From Amoebophrya sp. A120 (lineage: Eukaryota > Sar > Dinophyceae > Syndiniales > Amoebophryaceae), in the NCBI GenBank assembly GCA_905178155.1, contig CAJINV010000004.1:3443320-3507319 (forward strand): a stretch of 64,000 bases of DNA, given 5' to 3'. The translations under genes and the position numbers were made by a program. This document shows positions 19,877-31,030 of the stretch, in pieces (position 1 is the first letter of the stretch; every line of letters starts with the position of its first letter). Under the pieces are notes generated by a model, which saw only the letters and a list, made by a program, of their open reading frames with translations, made no database searches and had not been told where the DNA came from.

Positions 19877-22075
19877 TAGGCGTGTGCCTGTAGGCGTTAA
19901 TTCGGGGTGGGTTGGTTGGTCGGTTGGTTGGTTATGCAAATGCTGAAGACGGCGGGCCGTCGCGGGTTATAGAAAAACATTCTTCCGGAGTCGCAGTGCG
20001 TGGCGAGGTCGACGTGCGTCTGGTTTGCGTTTGGTGGTGGACGTATTGTGGCGGAGACATATTCGGCGTCGCGGTGTCGCTATTTCGCTTATCCTGATGT
20101 ACGTGAGTCTGTCGACGACGTTCTGCTTCCCACAATCGAAGCTGGAGAAAGTTGTGCTTTGATATCGGGAATGAGATGCACGCTACCCACCTACCTCCCT
20201 ACCTACCTACCTCGTGATACTGACGCTCCTCTCGTCCATTCATAATCAACCGAAACAAAAAAGATCACGCCCTCCTTCGTGGCTGAGCAGTGGGTAGGTG
20301 GGTTGGTTGGTCGTCATTGGACAATGATGCGTCCGCGTGTCCTCCAGGTGTGGGCGATTTTCACTTGCGGGGCGCAACGGAGGCGCGTCTACACCTACCT
20401 TCCCACCCACCTACTTCTTGATGCGTGTGACAACGAAAATGCGGGAGCTGGGGCAGCGCCCAGTTAGAGTGAAGTGATGAAGAACTACAACTGCTCAGAG
20501 ACAGTCTTGGCTGCAGGCCGGCGACGCCTGGCCCGTGTGTGGTGGCCCGCAAAGGCTCCCGCGTAAACGGTTTGCTATCGCGGGCACCGAAATGGGTGAA
20601 ATGATGCCCATCCTGATGAAAAGCGCCCCGCCCGTAAAGGGCGGTCTTTGATCTAGCAGCCTGTGGCGCTTTTAGTTGCCCGGGGCCCATCGGCGCGGCA
20701 CGGCCACAACGCCGACCGCATCCGCGGGGCGCCACTTGAAGTCTAGAACCCCACTGCTATGGCAGCTTTTAGATTTCCCCTCGCAAGTGATCGGGGTTTT
20801 AGTTGCGATAGAGTGAACTACATACACTGAGGTAGGCGATACGTCTATGCGCGGCGCTTCTCCACCCTCGCCACAAAGCGCACTGCGTGCGCAGGCCAGG
20901 GCCAGAGAGAACGAGCTGCGACATTTTTCTTCCTCCCGCCGAAGGAGCTCGGCTTCATCTTGTGAGAATGAAACGAACCAAGCCAGCGCACCAATGAAGG
21001 CCTGACCCTGAGGCAGAGGATTTGTTTTTCTTTTCTCGTTGTGATTGTGCCACTCACAACAAAGTCACTGAGGATCAGAATCAATTTGAGAACCAAGAAC
21101 AAACTTAAGTGCCTGGGATCGCATTGGGTGCAAGTATGTCTGTGTCTGGTCGAAGCGTTGAACCTTTAGGGCGCGCCCTCACCCCTGCCAGGGAAGGTGG
21201 GTGGGTGGGTCGGCATGTGTGGTCAGCAGGCAGCGCATGCTTGCTCACCCGTGCCAAGGCAGGTGGGTCGGTAGGTCGGTAGGCGTGGCCAGCAGGCAGC
21301 GCATGCTCACCCGTGCCAAGGTAGGTGGGCCGGGAGGTCGGTAGGCGTGGCCAATAGGCAAGGCACACTCGCCCCACCCCCCCACCAGGCAGGTGGGTGG
21401 GTAGGTCGGTAGGCCTGGCCACTAGGCAACGCACGCTCGCCCCACCCCCCCACCAGGCAGGTGGGTGGGTAGGTCGGTAGGCGTGGCCAATAGGCAGCAC
21501 ACGCCTGCCCCCCCCCAACCCGGCAGGTGGTTGGGTAGGTCGGTGGGCGTGGCCAATAGGCAACGCACGCGCGCCCCACCCCTCCCACCAGGCAGGCAGG
21601 GGGGTGGGTAGGTCGGTAGGCGTGGCCAATAGACAACGCACGCTCACCCCACCCGCCCACCAGGCAAGTGGTTGGGTAGGCCGGTAGGTGTGGCCAATGA
21701 ATGCATAGGCCGCGCACCCTTGCCCCCCGCACCAGGCAGGTGGGTGGGTAGGTCGGTAGGCGTGGCCAATAGGCAACGCAAGCTCGGCCCACCCACCCAC
21801 CCGGCAGGTGGGTGGGTGGGTCGGTAGGCGTGGTCACCGATCTCCTCTGGGTGGAAAGGGGTAGGTAGGTAGTTGGGTCGGCGCGATCACGGTAGTACGA
21901 TCGTAAAGAGAGGCGGTAGGTGGGTAGGTAGGCAGCTTCAACGGTGATAGTAGTTAGATGAATCTCAGAAAAACACAAGATACAGCGCAGCGGGTTTGGT
22001 TCCACGGGAAATTTGCATAACCAACCAACCGACCAACCAACCCACCCCGAATTAACGCCTACAGGCCCACGCCTA
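19877..22075. mobile_element. 2.2-kb element with 65-bp terminal inverted repeats
   Basis: Left arm 19877-19941 and right arm 22011-22075 match at 64 of 65 positions after reverse complementing; both start TAGGCGTG and contain GGTTGGTTGGTCGGTTGGTT. The inside holds inverted CTACCTACCTACC blocks (20190-20440), a GC-rich stretch (20520-20740) and a minisatellite (21185-21835). I see no transposase frame and no clear TSD, so it would be non-autonomous. The near identity of the arms suggests recent insertion or arm conversion. Confidence 0.7.
21185..21835. repeat. Minisatellite, unit about 60-70 bp, about 10 copies
   Basis: Tandem units built around GGTGGGTGGGTAGGTCGGTA and GCGTGGCCAATAGGCA with variable C-rich spacers. 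It leaves long open frames on the minus strand that are translation artefacts of the repeat. Confidence 0.9.
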
Positions 22076-22122
22076 TTGCAAAATTGGTTCGTTTTCGCAG
22101 AAATTCTCCTCCTAAACGAGTT
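22076..22122. repeat. 47-bp dispersed repeat, copy 1
   Basis: Contains GGTTCGTTTTCGCA and CCTCCTAAACGAGTTG, repeated at 23397-23453. It abuts the right arm of the 2.2-kb element. Confidence 0.75.
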
Positions 22123-23396
22123 GCATCCAGGCTCGTCGTCCTTGTTCTATCGCGGCATCGTATTCGTGGTTCGTAAGTGCCATCTGACCCCTTCGCCTTT
22201 CGGCTCCAGACTGCTTGTCCCTTCTCGTCGCGACATGCTACAGTTGTTCACATGGTCAGCAGGCGGCGAGTCACACCACCGAGTTGCCTCCAGCCTCGCT
22301 GTGCAAGAGAGTCGACAACTGTAGTGATGCAACAGCGCAGGTGCTGTGTTGCTCTTCCTTTTTTCGGTGGTGCTTCTGTACCTGATCCGAGTGGCCCACT
22401 GCCCCGCCCCGCACGCCTAAAAAAACTAAGCCTAAAGGTCGGGAAATCTCGAATCACATCTGCGTGAGTTTTGAAGAAGCAACTTTTGGGATCCTGTGTT
22501 GCCATGACATGCATGGCTTGGCGCAGCGCGATGTTGATGGTCCTACTGAGCTCTTTTTGGAAGTATTGCTACAGGAGGAAGGCAGAGAAGGGGATAGTTG
22601 CTGACTTGTATTTTCACTTCGAGTCCGACTCGACAAAATAAACGCATGATGAGAATATTCAGAAACTACCCCCAAGCAAGCCCTCTGAGATGCACGGCTG
22701 CGCTTTTTACGTAGCAGCAAGCCTTTCCCCTTCCCCCTGCAGTATGCTTCTTTGTGGCTTTTTAATTCTTGTCAAAAATGCTCTTTGGTATAATTGTCGG
22801 CGTGGGTTTGGAGACAGTGTGGCAGCGTGATTCCTGAGACCTTAGAGGGGTAAGGCAAAAACCCTCCCGCGCAGTCGAGCATAGGCGTAAACTTCAACAC
22901 CGCAGCAACTCAAGGAAGGGAATAGAAGCTGGGTCAAGAAATTCACACCCGAACCTTAGGTCTCCTATTTTGGGTCCATTTGCAAAGAAATAAGTCACTA
23001 CGTAAAAAGGCCTTCTTGAACATTAGGAATCACGCCCTAGCGACATCTTTATCTTTGCCCTTCTTTTTTAACCCCGCCAAAAAACAAGCAAGCTAGTAAC
23101 AGATAAAGAATGTCGTTGAGTCTGTTGGGGCATCAGGCGTAGTGGACATCTAAGCTACCTACTCCACTACCCCATCCTTTGCCCCAACTGTGGAATCTGT
23201 TTGGTATTGTGTGTTGCTTTAGCCAATCGAACAACGAGCGCTAACGCTGTGAAACCTCGATACGCAAACAGATATCGAAATCGAGATTCTCTATCCTACT
23301 CAGCTAGCCCTCCCCATACGAACCTCTACGCGATACGAAACTTTTTGTTTTTCTTATGCATTTATACGACAGTACTATACAACTTTTGCAGTTCAT
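22123..23396. other. Region without recognisable gene
   Basis: Lies between two copies of a 47-bp repeat. Only short open frames; no introner termini seen. Confidence 0.4.
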
Positions 23397-23453
23397 AGCA
23401 AAATCGGTTCGTTTTCGCAAAAATTCCTCCTAAACGACCTCCTAAACGAGTTG
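23397..23453. repeat. 47-bp dispersed repeat, copy 2
   Basis: Matches 22076-22122 except for a duplicated CCTCCTAAACGA. It marks the boundary of the 1.3-kb segment between the copies. Confidence 0.75.
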
Positions 23454-23605
23454 TTCAGGGTTCTTGTAAGGCAACCTCGAAAACTGAAGAGATGAACAAC
23501 AGAAACAGATGAGAAAGAGATAATACTGTACTTCAGCTGGAGCGTCTACAGCGAAAATCAAAATCAAACACAACACCACCAGAAACTGCAAGTTTCCTCT
23601 ATCGC

Positions 23606-26600
23606 TCAAAAAAATCCCCCGGACACGAAGCCGCCTTTGCGCGAGAAGCAGCAGGGGCAGGGGTTGTCGTCCGCGAGGTCGCTGGAGTAGTCTGCTTTTC
23701 CCCCGATATTGTCTGGAAATTCCATTACCAGTATCCAATATTGGAAAAAGTTCGTCACGATCACGATTCCTGCTCAGGTGCGCTTTTGCAAAAAAATGTC
23801 TGTCGTGCGTGTGTAAAAATGCATCGCAGCCAAGCTTTTTCATCCTACAGGACAAATTGCATCTACAAAGTCAGTGCAGTTTCTGCAACCCACGGGAAAA
23901 TTTTGTGTGCCAAAAAAGTTTCTAAGTACTCATTGCAAAACCTGCAAGGACATGACTTAGTGCCTGTGACAAAGCTTTTTCTCTTCCTAAACGGTGTGCT
24001 GTTGCTGTTGTATCCCCGACCGTGTCTCACGGAAGAGGAGACAGGAAAGACCTGCTGCGAGCGGCGCGACGAGCCCGCGGTCCTGCTTGTCTCAGCCATG
24101 GAAGCCGCACTAGAGACCTATGCCCTGCTCAGCCCTGGAACAATCTCAACCTATTAAGTATGTTTGTAGCTGGAACTCAATGCAATAATAAAGCTGGGAA
24201 AATCTTCACAACTCTTGTACTATACACGGAAAGAGCAGTAGAGCGTATTTCCTGCCACTTCTACATGACAAATTTTGTGCGAATTGCAATGCGATTGGGT
24301 GGACGAGGAGTGTTCACGCTAGACTCCATTTGCATCACCTTTCTTGTTCTTCCGGTTGTATAATTGAGTTTGAGATTGTTCCAGGTGGTCCGAGGAGGCC
24401 ATAAAACCGTCCGACAGGATGCGCTCGACCCCGGTGCCGCAACCACCGCCGTCCGCGCCGAGGGTGCGAGGGAGGCGGCGGAGTTCGGGCCGCTTCGGCT
24501 TGTCGGCGTGGTGCCCCACCGTATGGAAGCGTCAGGTTTGAAATCGTCAAAGTTGAAATAATTTGTAATGCATAAAATGCATGACCCGAGGCACGTGCGT
24601 TGCAGAGCAGGCAAGTGAGGCCGAGTGTAAGCGTGTTTGGGGTTACAGCTCGAGCTGCTAAAGTAGCATGAGAAAATCACTCTTCTTTGCCTAAACAGCA
24701 TGACAAACTGGATTTAGGCACCACCGAAATTTGTCATGCGCCACTTGGAAACTGGGTTCCAACTGGCATTCATTTTATGCATTACAAATCATTTCAACTT
24801 TGATGATTTCAAACCTGACGCTTCCATACACCGGCTCGTGGGCGTAGCCTGCGACCGGGATGTCGGTTCGTAAGTCGGGGACGAGAGGTATCAAAAGGAA
24901 AAATCCCCCCACCCCATATCAAAACGGAAATCTGTGATGCAGATTTGTTGTCACAAATCAGCTTTGTCATGCTACACGGGAAAAGATGCGGACTGTAGTG
25001 CTGGGTGGCGTGGGGGAGCCTTGCATCTTCAGCATGATTGGAGGCAGCTGAGAGTGGGAAACAGCATGACAAATTGCCTGCAAACAAGACCACGACTGCG
25101 GCTCTTGGCCTTCTAGCATGACAAGTCGACTTGGTGCCTCAAATCCTGCATCACAGATTTCCATTTCGATATGGGGAGGGGGGATTTTTCCGTTTGATAA
25201 GAGGTAGCGACTGTTCTCCGACCCAGACGTCGTTGCCCCGCCGGTGAACACCGGCGCACGGCCTGCAGCGTAACCATCACCAGTTTCCCCGCCACTCATA
25301 TCATATGTAAAAACGTCCCCAACCCATAGTTGTCGTGCAAATCCGCAAGTTGAAAGCGTCTCTCATGCGGCGCAGCCCCATGAGAGCCATTTTCTATCTA
25401 ATGCTATCTGGGAGCTTGTCATGCTAGAATCAGGATAAGATAGTCAATTTGTCATGCGGCTGCACGAGCTAAACAGGATTACACTACGGGCCAGAACTTG
25501 TCATGCTAAACCGAAGTGCGACACACTTTGCCTCCCCCTGTGCAAACGGCCGCAGATGGCTGTCACGCAGGGAAGGTGGGTCAGGCGGACATCGAAATGC
25601 CATCACCATCATCTCCCGGCCACGATACCTACTCACTTTACGCCAACTTATCCCACTTAGCCAAACTTCGCCAACAAGTGCCAACCAATCCAACTTTCGC
25701 TACATATAGAAAGCCAAACCAAGGAACCTGGATTTTGTCATGCACAGAAGCAACCATCAAACACCTACGAAATCATTCTATACCGGTTTCTCCTGATAAT
25801 ACGGTGACTCATCAACCTCCTTCCGGTTAACATCCCCTTCCTCTCTTATCCCCTCGTTTACGCTCTCCGTGAAAGCGCCTTCCTTTACCAACTTCACGTC
25901 CTTTTGTTTTTCGTTTTTGGACTGCAGTTTCCGCTCTTTCTTTGCTGCTTTCTTTTCGGAAGAAGTTTCAAAAAACTTGTCATGCTCGACAGCCAAAACT
26001 TGTGGATTTGTGTAGCAGATTCCCCATCTTGACTATGGGGTGGGGACCCGACGTTTTTACAAATGATAACTCATCGTCTGGTCCTCGTTCAACGGTGGTA
26101 AGAACTCCTGGGGAGACGGGTGGTTCACCCCGGGAACGTTCCAGCGTATCAAATGCAAATGTGCTGTCTGGGTCTGGAAGAGTCGTGCTACTTTTGCACG
26201 ACACAGAAGGTCTGGCATGGAAGCTCTAGCATCACAGGTTTCGAGAAACTTCTGCAATGCCGAATTCGCATGACACATGCCCCATTTTGGTGACAGAAAG
26301 TGGGCAAGTTTTGCTGCCTATACATGAGAGATTTTTATGTGTTGTGAAATGCGCATCACAAGTTTGCACTCTTCCAGACCCAGACATATTTGCAATGCAT
26401 ACAGCCACGATAATTGCTATTCGCGGTTGCAACTGTTCCGGAAGATGCGGCGGTGGCGAAAGGGTTGTTTTCCGCCACGGAGCCGATCGTGCCCGGGCTG
26501 TGTGGACTGGTACCCACTCTGGTGCCTCCGAAGTTTTGATGCGCGGTCCCGGACGCTGCAGTGGTGGCGTCCTCTAACGCGGGCGATAAGATTGTCCCCG

Positions 26601-27609
26601 GCAACGCAACGGAGCTCGCCGTCGTTCCCGGTGGTGGTGGCAGGATCGTATTCTGCAGAAAAGTACAACACGAGGCAAACAAATTTACAACATCAACAAC
26701 TACAAACAACAACAACAAAACTCCTTTGGCTGTTGAGCAGGGCCAACTTTTTTGGTACGCGCTGGTACTGGAGCAGCAGCAGGAGGAGCTCTGTCATTCC
26801 TAATACGTACGCATGACAGCAAACTGCACTCTGCGTGCCAGAACGTTGTCTGTGGTCTTGTGGTTTTCGCATTTTTGCAAAGTTTATTTTTCATTTTTCC
26901 GGGACGCGACTATCACTATAGCAACACAAATTCTCGCTCCTTTTTCTGGCAATCTGGGTGTGCTTTTCTGTGGGATAGATCGTGGAGGGCGCACTGTGCG
27001 GCACCCGCGTTGTTGGCGCTCCCGTTGTCGTTCCGGGCAGAGAATTTTCTCCTTGCAAGCTCGGCGCCGTTGCTTTCATTTTCCCGAATCGGTGTGCCTG
27101 CAGCTGTGTCGGGAAAAGTTGCAGTAAAACGCAAAGATTCGGAAGAACAGGAAGAAGCACGTGCTTCATCTTGGAAACGACACTGCTCTTGCGCAACGGC
27201 GACATCTTTTCTTCTCCGGTCGTGCCACCAGCAACACCAGCTTCTTCGGTTTTCAATGTTGACACAGCTAGTGTCGTCTCTAAGAGTTGTTCCGTCGTGA
27301 TGAAGTTTTCGTACTATCGTTCTTAACAGTAGGAAAGCTCGTGGCAAAACGAAAAAAGCAGCCCGAAACTACAGTGTACGGTCACGAAATAAGAGGGAAA
27401 GACTGATATACTTACTAACTCACCACCTCCTGCAGGCACGAAACACGAGATCATGCGTAGTACATTCGAACAAGACCTTTGGCCTCTTCAAATCGATTCG
27501 TGGAAGAGCCACTATTTCGCACCGATTCTGTCTCTTTTGCCTCGAAGGGCTGACAAGCAGTTTAGCTTTAGTTTTTCTTGCGCACGGCATAGCATTAATA
27601 AAATCCATA
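23606..27609 (-). CDS. Ser/Thr/Pro-rich hypothetical protein, about 9 exons
   Basis: Unrecognised. Exons in transcript order: a 5' exon near 27432-27609 (start uncertain), 26978-27318, 26402-26643, 26069-26141, 25200-25293, 24829-24883, 24404-24516, about 24018-24113 and 23606-23703. Six introner junctions are in frame. The protein starts basic with a hydrophobic stretch (KHVLLPVLPNLCVLLQLF), passes through long low-complexity Ser/Thr/Ala regions and ends in a compact Cys-rich tail (DDNPCPCCFSRKGG, TGA at 23606). The other reading frames of the middle exons look equally open, so only the consistent phase across introners decides this one. The last intron (about 23704-24017) has poorly defined ends. 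Confidence 0.6.
24119..24403. mobile_element. Introner, family VI-like, 285 bp
   Basis: Imperfect arms starting TATGCCCTGCTCAG and TATGGCCTCCTCGG, both leading into CTGGAACAATCTCAA. TSD AGACC/AAACC, 4 of 5. Confidence 0.8.
24522..24828. mobile_element. Introner, family VI, 307 bp
   Basis: Arms of about 50 bp starting TATGGAAGCGTCAGGTTTG, almost identical at both ends. Exact TSD CACCG. Confidence 0.93.
24889..25199. mobile_element. Introner, family III, 311 bp
   Basis: TIR TATCAAAAGGAAAAATCCCC and right end TTTTTCCGTTTGATA; exact TSD AGAGG. The interior closely matches 44676-44985. Confidence 0.93.
25299..26068. mobile_element. Introner, family II-like, 770 bp, with inserted cargo
   Basis: Ends TATCATATGTAAAAACGTCC and ACGTTTTTACAAATGATA; exact TSD ACTCA (25294-25298, 26069-26073). 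Its outer parts align with ordinary 280-bp family II copies, but about 480 bp lie between two copies of AACTTGTCATGCT (25495-25507, 25974-25986). The cargo has a minus-strand frame with a Lys/Glu-rich peptide (SSEKKAAKKERKLQSKNEK). Confidence 0.85.
26147..26401. mobile_element. Introner, family I, 255 bp
   Basis: TIR TATCAAATGCAAATGTG, right end ATATTTGCAATGCATA. TSD CAGCG/CAGCC, 4 of 5. Joins NYRG to WNVPGV in frame. Confidence 0.88.
26649..26977. mobile_element. Introner, family V-like, 329 bp
   Basis: Ends TATTCTGCAGAAAAGTACAA and, inverted, TATCCCACAGAAAAGCACAC. Exact TSD GATCG. Also ends in CTGCAG on the transcript strand, so it could be mistaken for a canonical acceptor. Confidence 0.87.
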
Positions 27610-27777
27610 GCTAATCTAATTTTACAGTGAAGGCAGCCATCTGAATAGTATCTTTTTCGGTGCAGAGTGAACAAGCATCTTGAACCTCAAAATTTCCGCA
27701 CACCTACTCGAATTCAATCAATTTTGATCTTGACAAAAATTGTACATCTTGAAAATAATGGAATAGGAAATCTAATA

Positions 27778-28226
27778 CAGGCTGCTCCAGCAGTATTGGG
27801 TGCTGTCTTGTTCCTGCAGACCCCTTTCTCCTGCTGCTGCTCCGCAACTACGTCACCCTCATACGATATCCTATGCATCGCAAGTATGTCCGGGTCTGGA
27901 TGGATGCAATAAACTTGTGCTGCGCGTTTGGAGGACCAGACACGCATCTGTCACGCATGGACAGCGAATGCGGCCATTTTTGCGCCTTGAAAGTCACGGA
28001 GTCCTCATGCCAGATAGGCATTGGGAAACGTTCTCGCTGAAACTTGTGATGCTATTGCTGGAATGCCAGAGCATGATCTGGGTCAGGGTCATGCAAATGC
28101 CGCATGACAAACGTCTCCACTTTATGTTCAAATAACCCAAACATACTTGCATTTGGTATGACCGGCTGTCCGACCATGATTTTCCGTGGCGGCTATCCCA
28201 GGAAAATGAAGCTATTTAGGTTCAGG
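27778..28226 (-). CDS. Possible two-exon coding fragment
   Basis: Exons about 28158-28226 (SWDSRHGKSWSDSR) and 27778-27866 (SSYEGDVVAEQQQEKGVC) flank an introner-like element. They could be the 3' end of the membrane-protein gene at 28586-29289. Start, stop and phase are not secure, because the flanks of the element do not give a clean duplication. Confidence 0.35.
27867..28157. mobile_element. Introner, diverged family I, about 291 bp
   Basis: Left part contains ATGCATCGCAAGTATGTCCG, right part ACATACTTGCATTTGGTA. Boundaries are uncertain by about 5 nt and no clear TSD is visible. Confidence 0.6.
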
Positions 28227-28585
28227 CTTCGTGTGAGTATGTTTCTCTTGCTAGTAGTTTAAACGCTTTTATTCACGCATGTACATAAACCTCCAGATGA
28301 TGCAAAAGCAAAACTCACTTCTACAAGAAAATAAACCTGTCAATCGGAACTACCGCACAAAACGCTTTTGCTTGATTGCAGACACAGCACACAATAAACA
28401 CCAAAAGCTTTTTTCCTAAAGCATAGCGTGCCGGGCCTCGATGTTTGCTGCCACAATTTCGGCCTCCACACTTGCAAATGATACAGCGACACGGCATCAC
28501 GGAAAAATAAACCTCCCAACTTGCAGGCACATCGTAGAGTACAATTCACGTTCTATCTTCTGCTTTGCAGGAGTTCAAGTGCACA

Positions 28586-29289
28586 TTATAACAACCGTCG
28601 GACACTACAGCCGCCCCTAACTTTTCTATTCGGTAAAACGTGGCATCGAGCAGCACGACACACTTTCACATCTGTGCTGATGTCCCGTTCGGACAACGTA
28701 CACGACGGTATAGGTAAAAAGCAAAGTGAAGAGCTTTTGCAAATGAAAAACAAAAAGAGGAATGATGTGCTTGCACGACGAAGTGAAGATGATTTCTCGT
28801 TCAGATACAGCAACGCAAATACCAGGTACGCCATAAGGAACAAGCCCAGGAAAATGCAAAAAAAGGTATTCACCCCGGGTCCCCTTCCGTAAACATTATG
28901 CACGACGGGGAAACAGCATGCGTCGCAAGGGTCTCCTACGGTACCATACGTGCCCGTGACCGCGTAGCAGGAGCAGAGGCACAGGATGAGAATCAAGAAA
29001 AAACTGGCGAAGAGCCCCAAGTATGCAGTGCAAAAGCATTGTGGATGGAGGTGAGAAGATCTCGCTGCTCCACATGGAGTACATGTAAGTACTTATCCCG
29101 AGTTGTAGTAAAAACGAGCCCACGGCGGAAATTTTTCATGCTGGAACCAATCACCAGTTGATGCTGCGGTATTAAACGCCGACTAAGTAGATGCTTACTG
29201 ACAGCAGCGTCATTTGCCATGCCCAGATGCCGCAGCTTTTGCACATGATACAAAGATGTAGAGGGCGATTTGCGCCTTGCAGGATGGGC
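28586..29289 (-). CDS. Predicted membrane protein, Cys-rich, N-terminus unresolved
   Basis: Unrecognised. Exons 29251-29289 (SCKAQIALYIF) and 28586-29016, joined in frame across an introner. The first exon follows an ATTGCAG acceptor, so an upstream exon with the start is missing. One long hydrophobic segment (GLFASFFLILILCLCSCY) is followed by a short Cys-rich loop (GDPCDACCFPVVHNVYG) and a second segment (FLGLFLMAYLVFALLYL). The frame stays open to TAA at 28586, but the last 60 residues look less protein-like, and an unseen splice near 28780 could lead to the exons at 27.8-28.2 kb. Confidence 0.55.
29022..29250. mobile_element. Introner, family I-like, 229 bp
   Basis: Ends TATGCAGTGCAAAAGC and, inverted, TATCATGTGCAAAAGC. 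TSD CCAAG/CAAAG, 4 of 5. Confidence 0.82.
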
Positions 29290-29490
29290 CTGCAATTATA
29301 TATTTGCAGCGATAAAGGTACTTTTTTTCACTTGTCGTAAAGTTTCGGTTTCCATCAAATCATAATTTATGAACCAGCACTTTCGATAGAAGCAAAAGCC
29401 GTAGTACTTACGACACACACCTGCTATAGACGATAACGCTTGCGCTCAAAACGTATAATATCTCATGAAAAAAATAGCAGCAGTATATAT

Positions 29491-30411
29491 TTAACTACTT
29501 CCGATTCCGTCCCAGTTCCCTGTGACGCAGGCCCCGACGAAGAAGCAGTGAAAAACCCCTCCAAGCACCCTGAGCCAGGTATCACAGAGAAAAAAGCAGG
29601 CAGGTCACATTTGTAATGCAAAAATAAATACACAACGAAATCTTCTGTATTGCATATTCTAAACAGCATGCTATTGGGCCGCCCATGACAGACTTTTCTG
29701 TGTATCTATTTTTGCATTACAACAGAGATGACCTGCCTGCTTTTTTCTGTGTGATACCACGGGCTTGGCTCCAACCGACGATCGCAGCCATATCCGGTGC
29801 AAAAGTATCGCAGTCGTACAAATGCAAGCTCAGCATTACAAATCTTGTTTCCAAGGCAAATCTGCATTACAAACTTTATTTCTCATGCTGAGGAAATTTG
29901 TAATGCATTTATACGAGTACGATACTTTTGCAATGCATAAGCCACAGCACCCGACCACTTCGCGGTCCCGGGTGCTTTCGTCGCTAAAAAGCGTGTATCG
30001 TGCGTCGCAAATATCATCGATCTGGGTGTGGGAACTTCAGCTTGTGATAGTCAACTATGCAGCATGACCCCGCCATCTTCAGGCGCCGAGAAGCCAAGCA
30101 CACGACGACGCTTCCGCAGGACCAAAGAAACTGCGCTTTTACCGTAGTAGGTCACGCAAAAATACAGATTTGTGTTGTTTTTCAGGAAAAAATTTCATTT
30201 TTGCCACATACATTTTCCACTTTTCAAGACCACCCAGACCGATACTTGCGATGGATAGGGTCTCGAGGCAGAACCGCTGGTAAGAGGATGACGGTGTTTT
30301 TCCTTTTCCGGCGCGTGGGGAGTTGATAGGCGTGGCATTTGTCCCCGCCGACCTCGCGTAGTAGTTCCGCTCCGCGCTTTCGGGCGAGCGGACAGGAGAC
30401 GCCATCGCCAT
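29491..30411 (-). CDS. Small hypothetical protein, 105 residues, 4 exons
   Basis: Unrecognised. ATG at 30411; exons 30258-30411, 29940-29990, 29757-29785 and 29491-29574 sum to 318 nt with TAA at 29491. The three introners (588 bp) are nearly twice as long as the coding sequence. N-terminal half basic and Ser/Pro-rich; C-terminal half has a Cys pair (VVGCCGCDRR) and a short hydrophobic segment (GGVFHCFFVGACV). The frame choice is decided by all three junctions. Confidence 0.65.
29580..29756. mobile_element. Introner, family V, 177 bp
   Basis: Ends TATCACAGAGAAAAAAGCAG and TTTTTTCTGTGTGATA. TSD CCAGG/CCACG, 4 of 5. Confidence 0.88.
29791..29939. mobile_element. Introner, family VII, 149 bp
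   Basis: Ends TATCCGGTGCAAAAGTATCG and TACTTTTGCAATGCATA. Exact TSD AGCCA. Sister copy at 41106-41241. Confidence 0.9.
29996..30257. mobile_element. Introner, family VII/I-like, 262 bp
   Basis: Ends TATCGTGCGTCGCAAATATC and, inverted, TATCCATCGCAAGTATCGGT, both followed by TCTGGGTG. Flanks GCGTG/GGGTC, 3 of 5; the frame closes exactly. Confidence 0.78.
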
Positions 30412-30875
30412 AGGGGTCGTCGCTTAGGGAGCGTAAGGAGAAAATGATCAAGTGTTAGTGTAGTATAGCAGGTACCTTGTCGTTCCAAAAAAAAAACGCT
30501 CAACAATCAGTTCTTGCAGTAGCAAACAAACGCAGATCTGTCTCGTCCGAGTCCGATAGCCAGAAACTTTTTCATCTATACTTCGATTACTTAGCGCCCT
30601 CGCCGTCGCCGTTTACGACACCGCCGCGAAACAATAAGCACGACAGATGATTTTAGGATTCGCATATATATTGAAAACTAAAATCCCAAAGGGATTGCCC
30701 AACGAGTTCCTCTGATCCGATTGCAGGAAGCATGTATGCATCACGACGAGAGGGACAGCAGCGGCCAAGAGGACCGATAATTTGAATTTCCGACGGCCCA
30801 GGTTTCTTTCGCATTACATGCTTCTTGTTCTTTTTCGGATCATCAGAAAGACAGTGCACTAGTCACTCGAAAGAG

Positions 30876-31030
30876 AAGATGAAGATCTTTCCATGGTCCA
30901 CGAACCGAACAGTAGCCCGCCTAGTAGAACTGTTTTATTGCTCCGAGAAAGTACCAGTACCGAATGAAGAGACGAGTACTACCTTTGTCGAAACAAGTAC
31001 GCCCGTCGCAACGATGTGGCCAAGCGACGT
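30876..31030. repeat. Segmental duplication, copy 1
   Basis: Matches 31714-31873 with few substitutions and one small in-frame insertion. On the plus strand both copies read MKIFPWSTNRTV and MWPSDV in the same frame. Confidence 0.85.

Noticed and set aside
21105-22005. Two minus-strand frames of about 230 residues rich in PTHPPAWW repeats
   Set aside because: They lie in the minisatellite and follow its period; open in more than one frame at once.
26647-26658. Canonical CTGCAG acceptor for the exon at 26402-26652
   Set aside because: The site is the end of a family V-like introner with an exact GATCG duplication, which explains the junction better.
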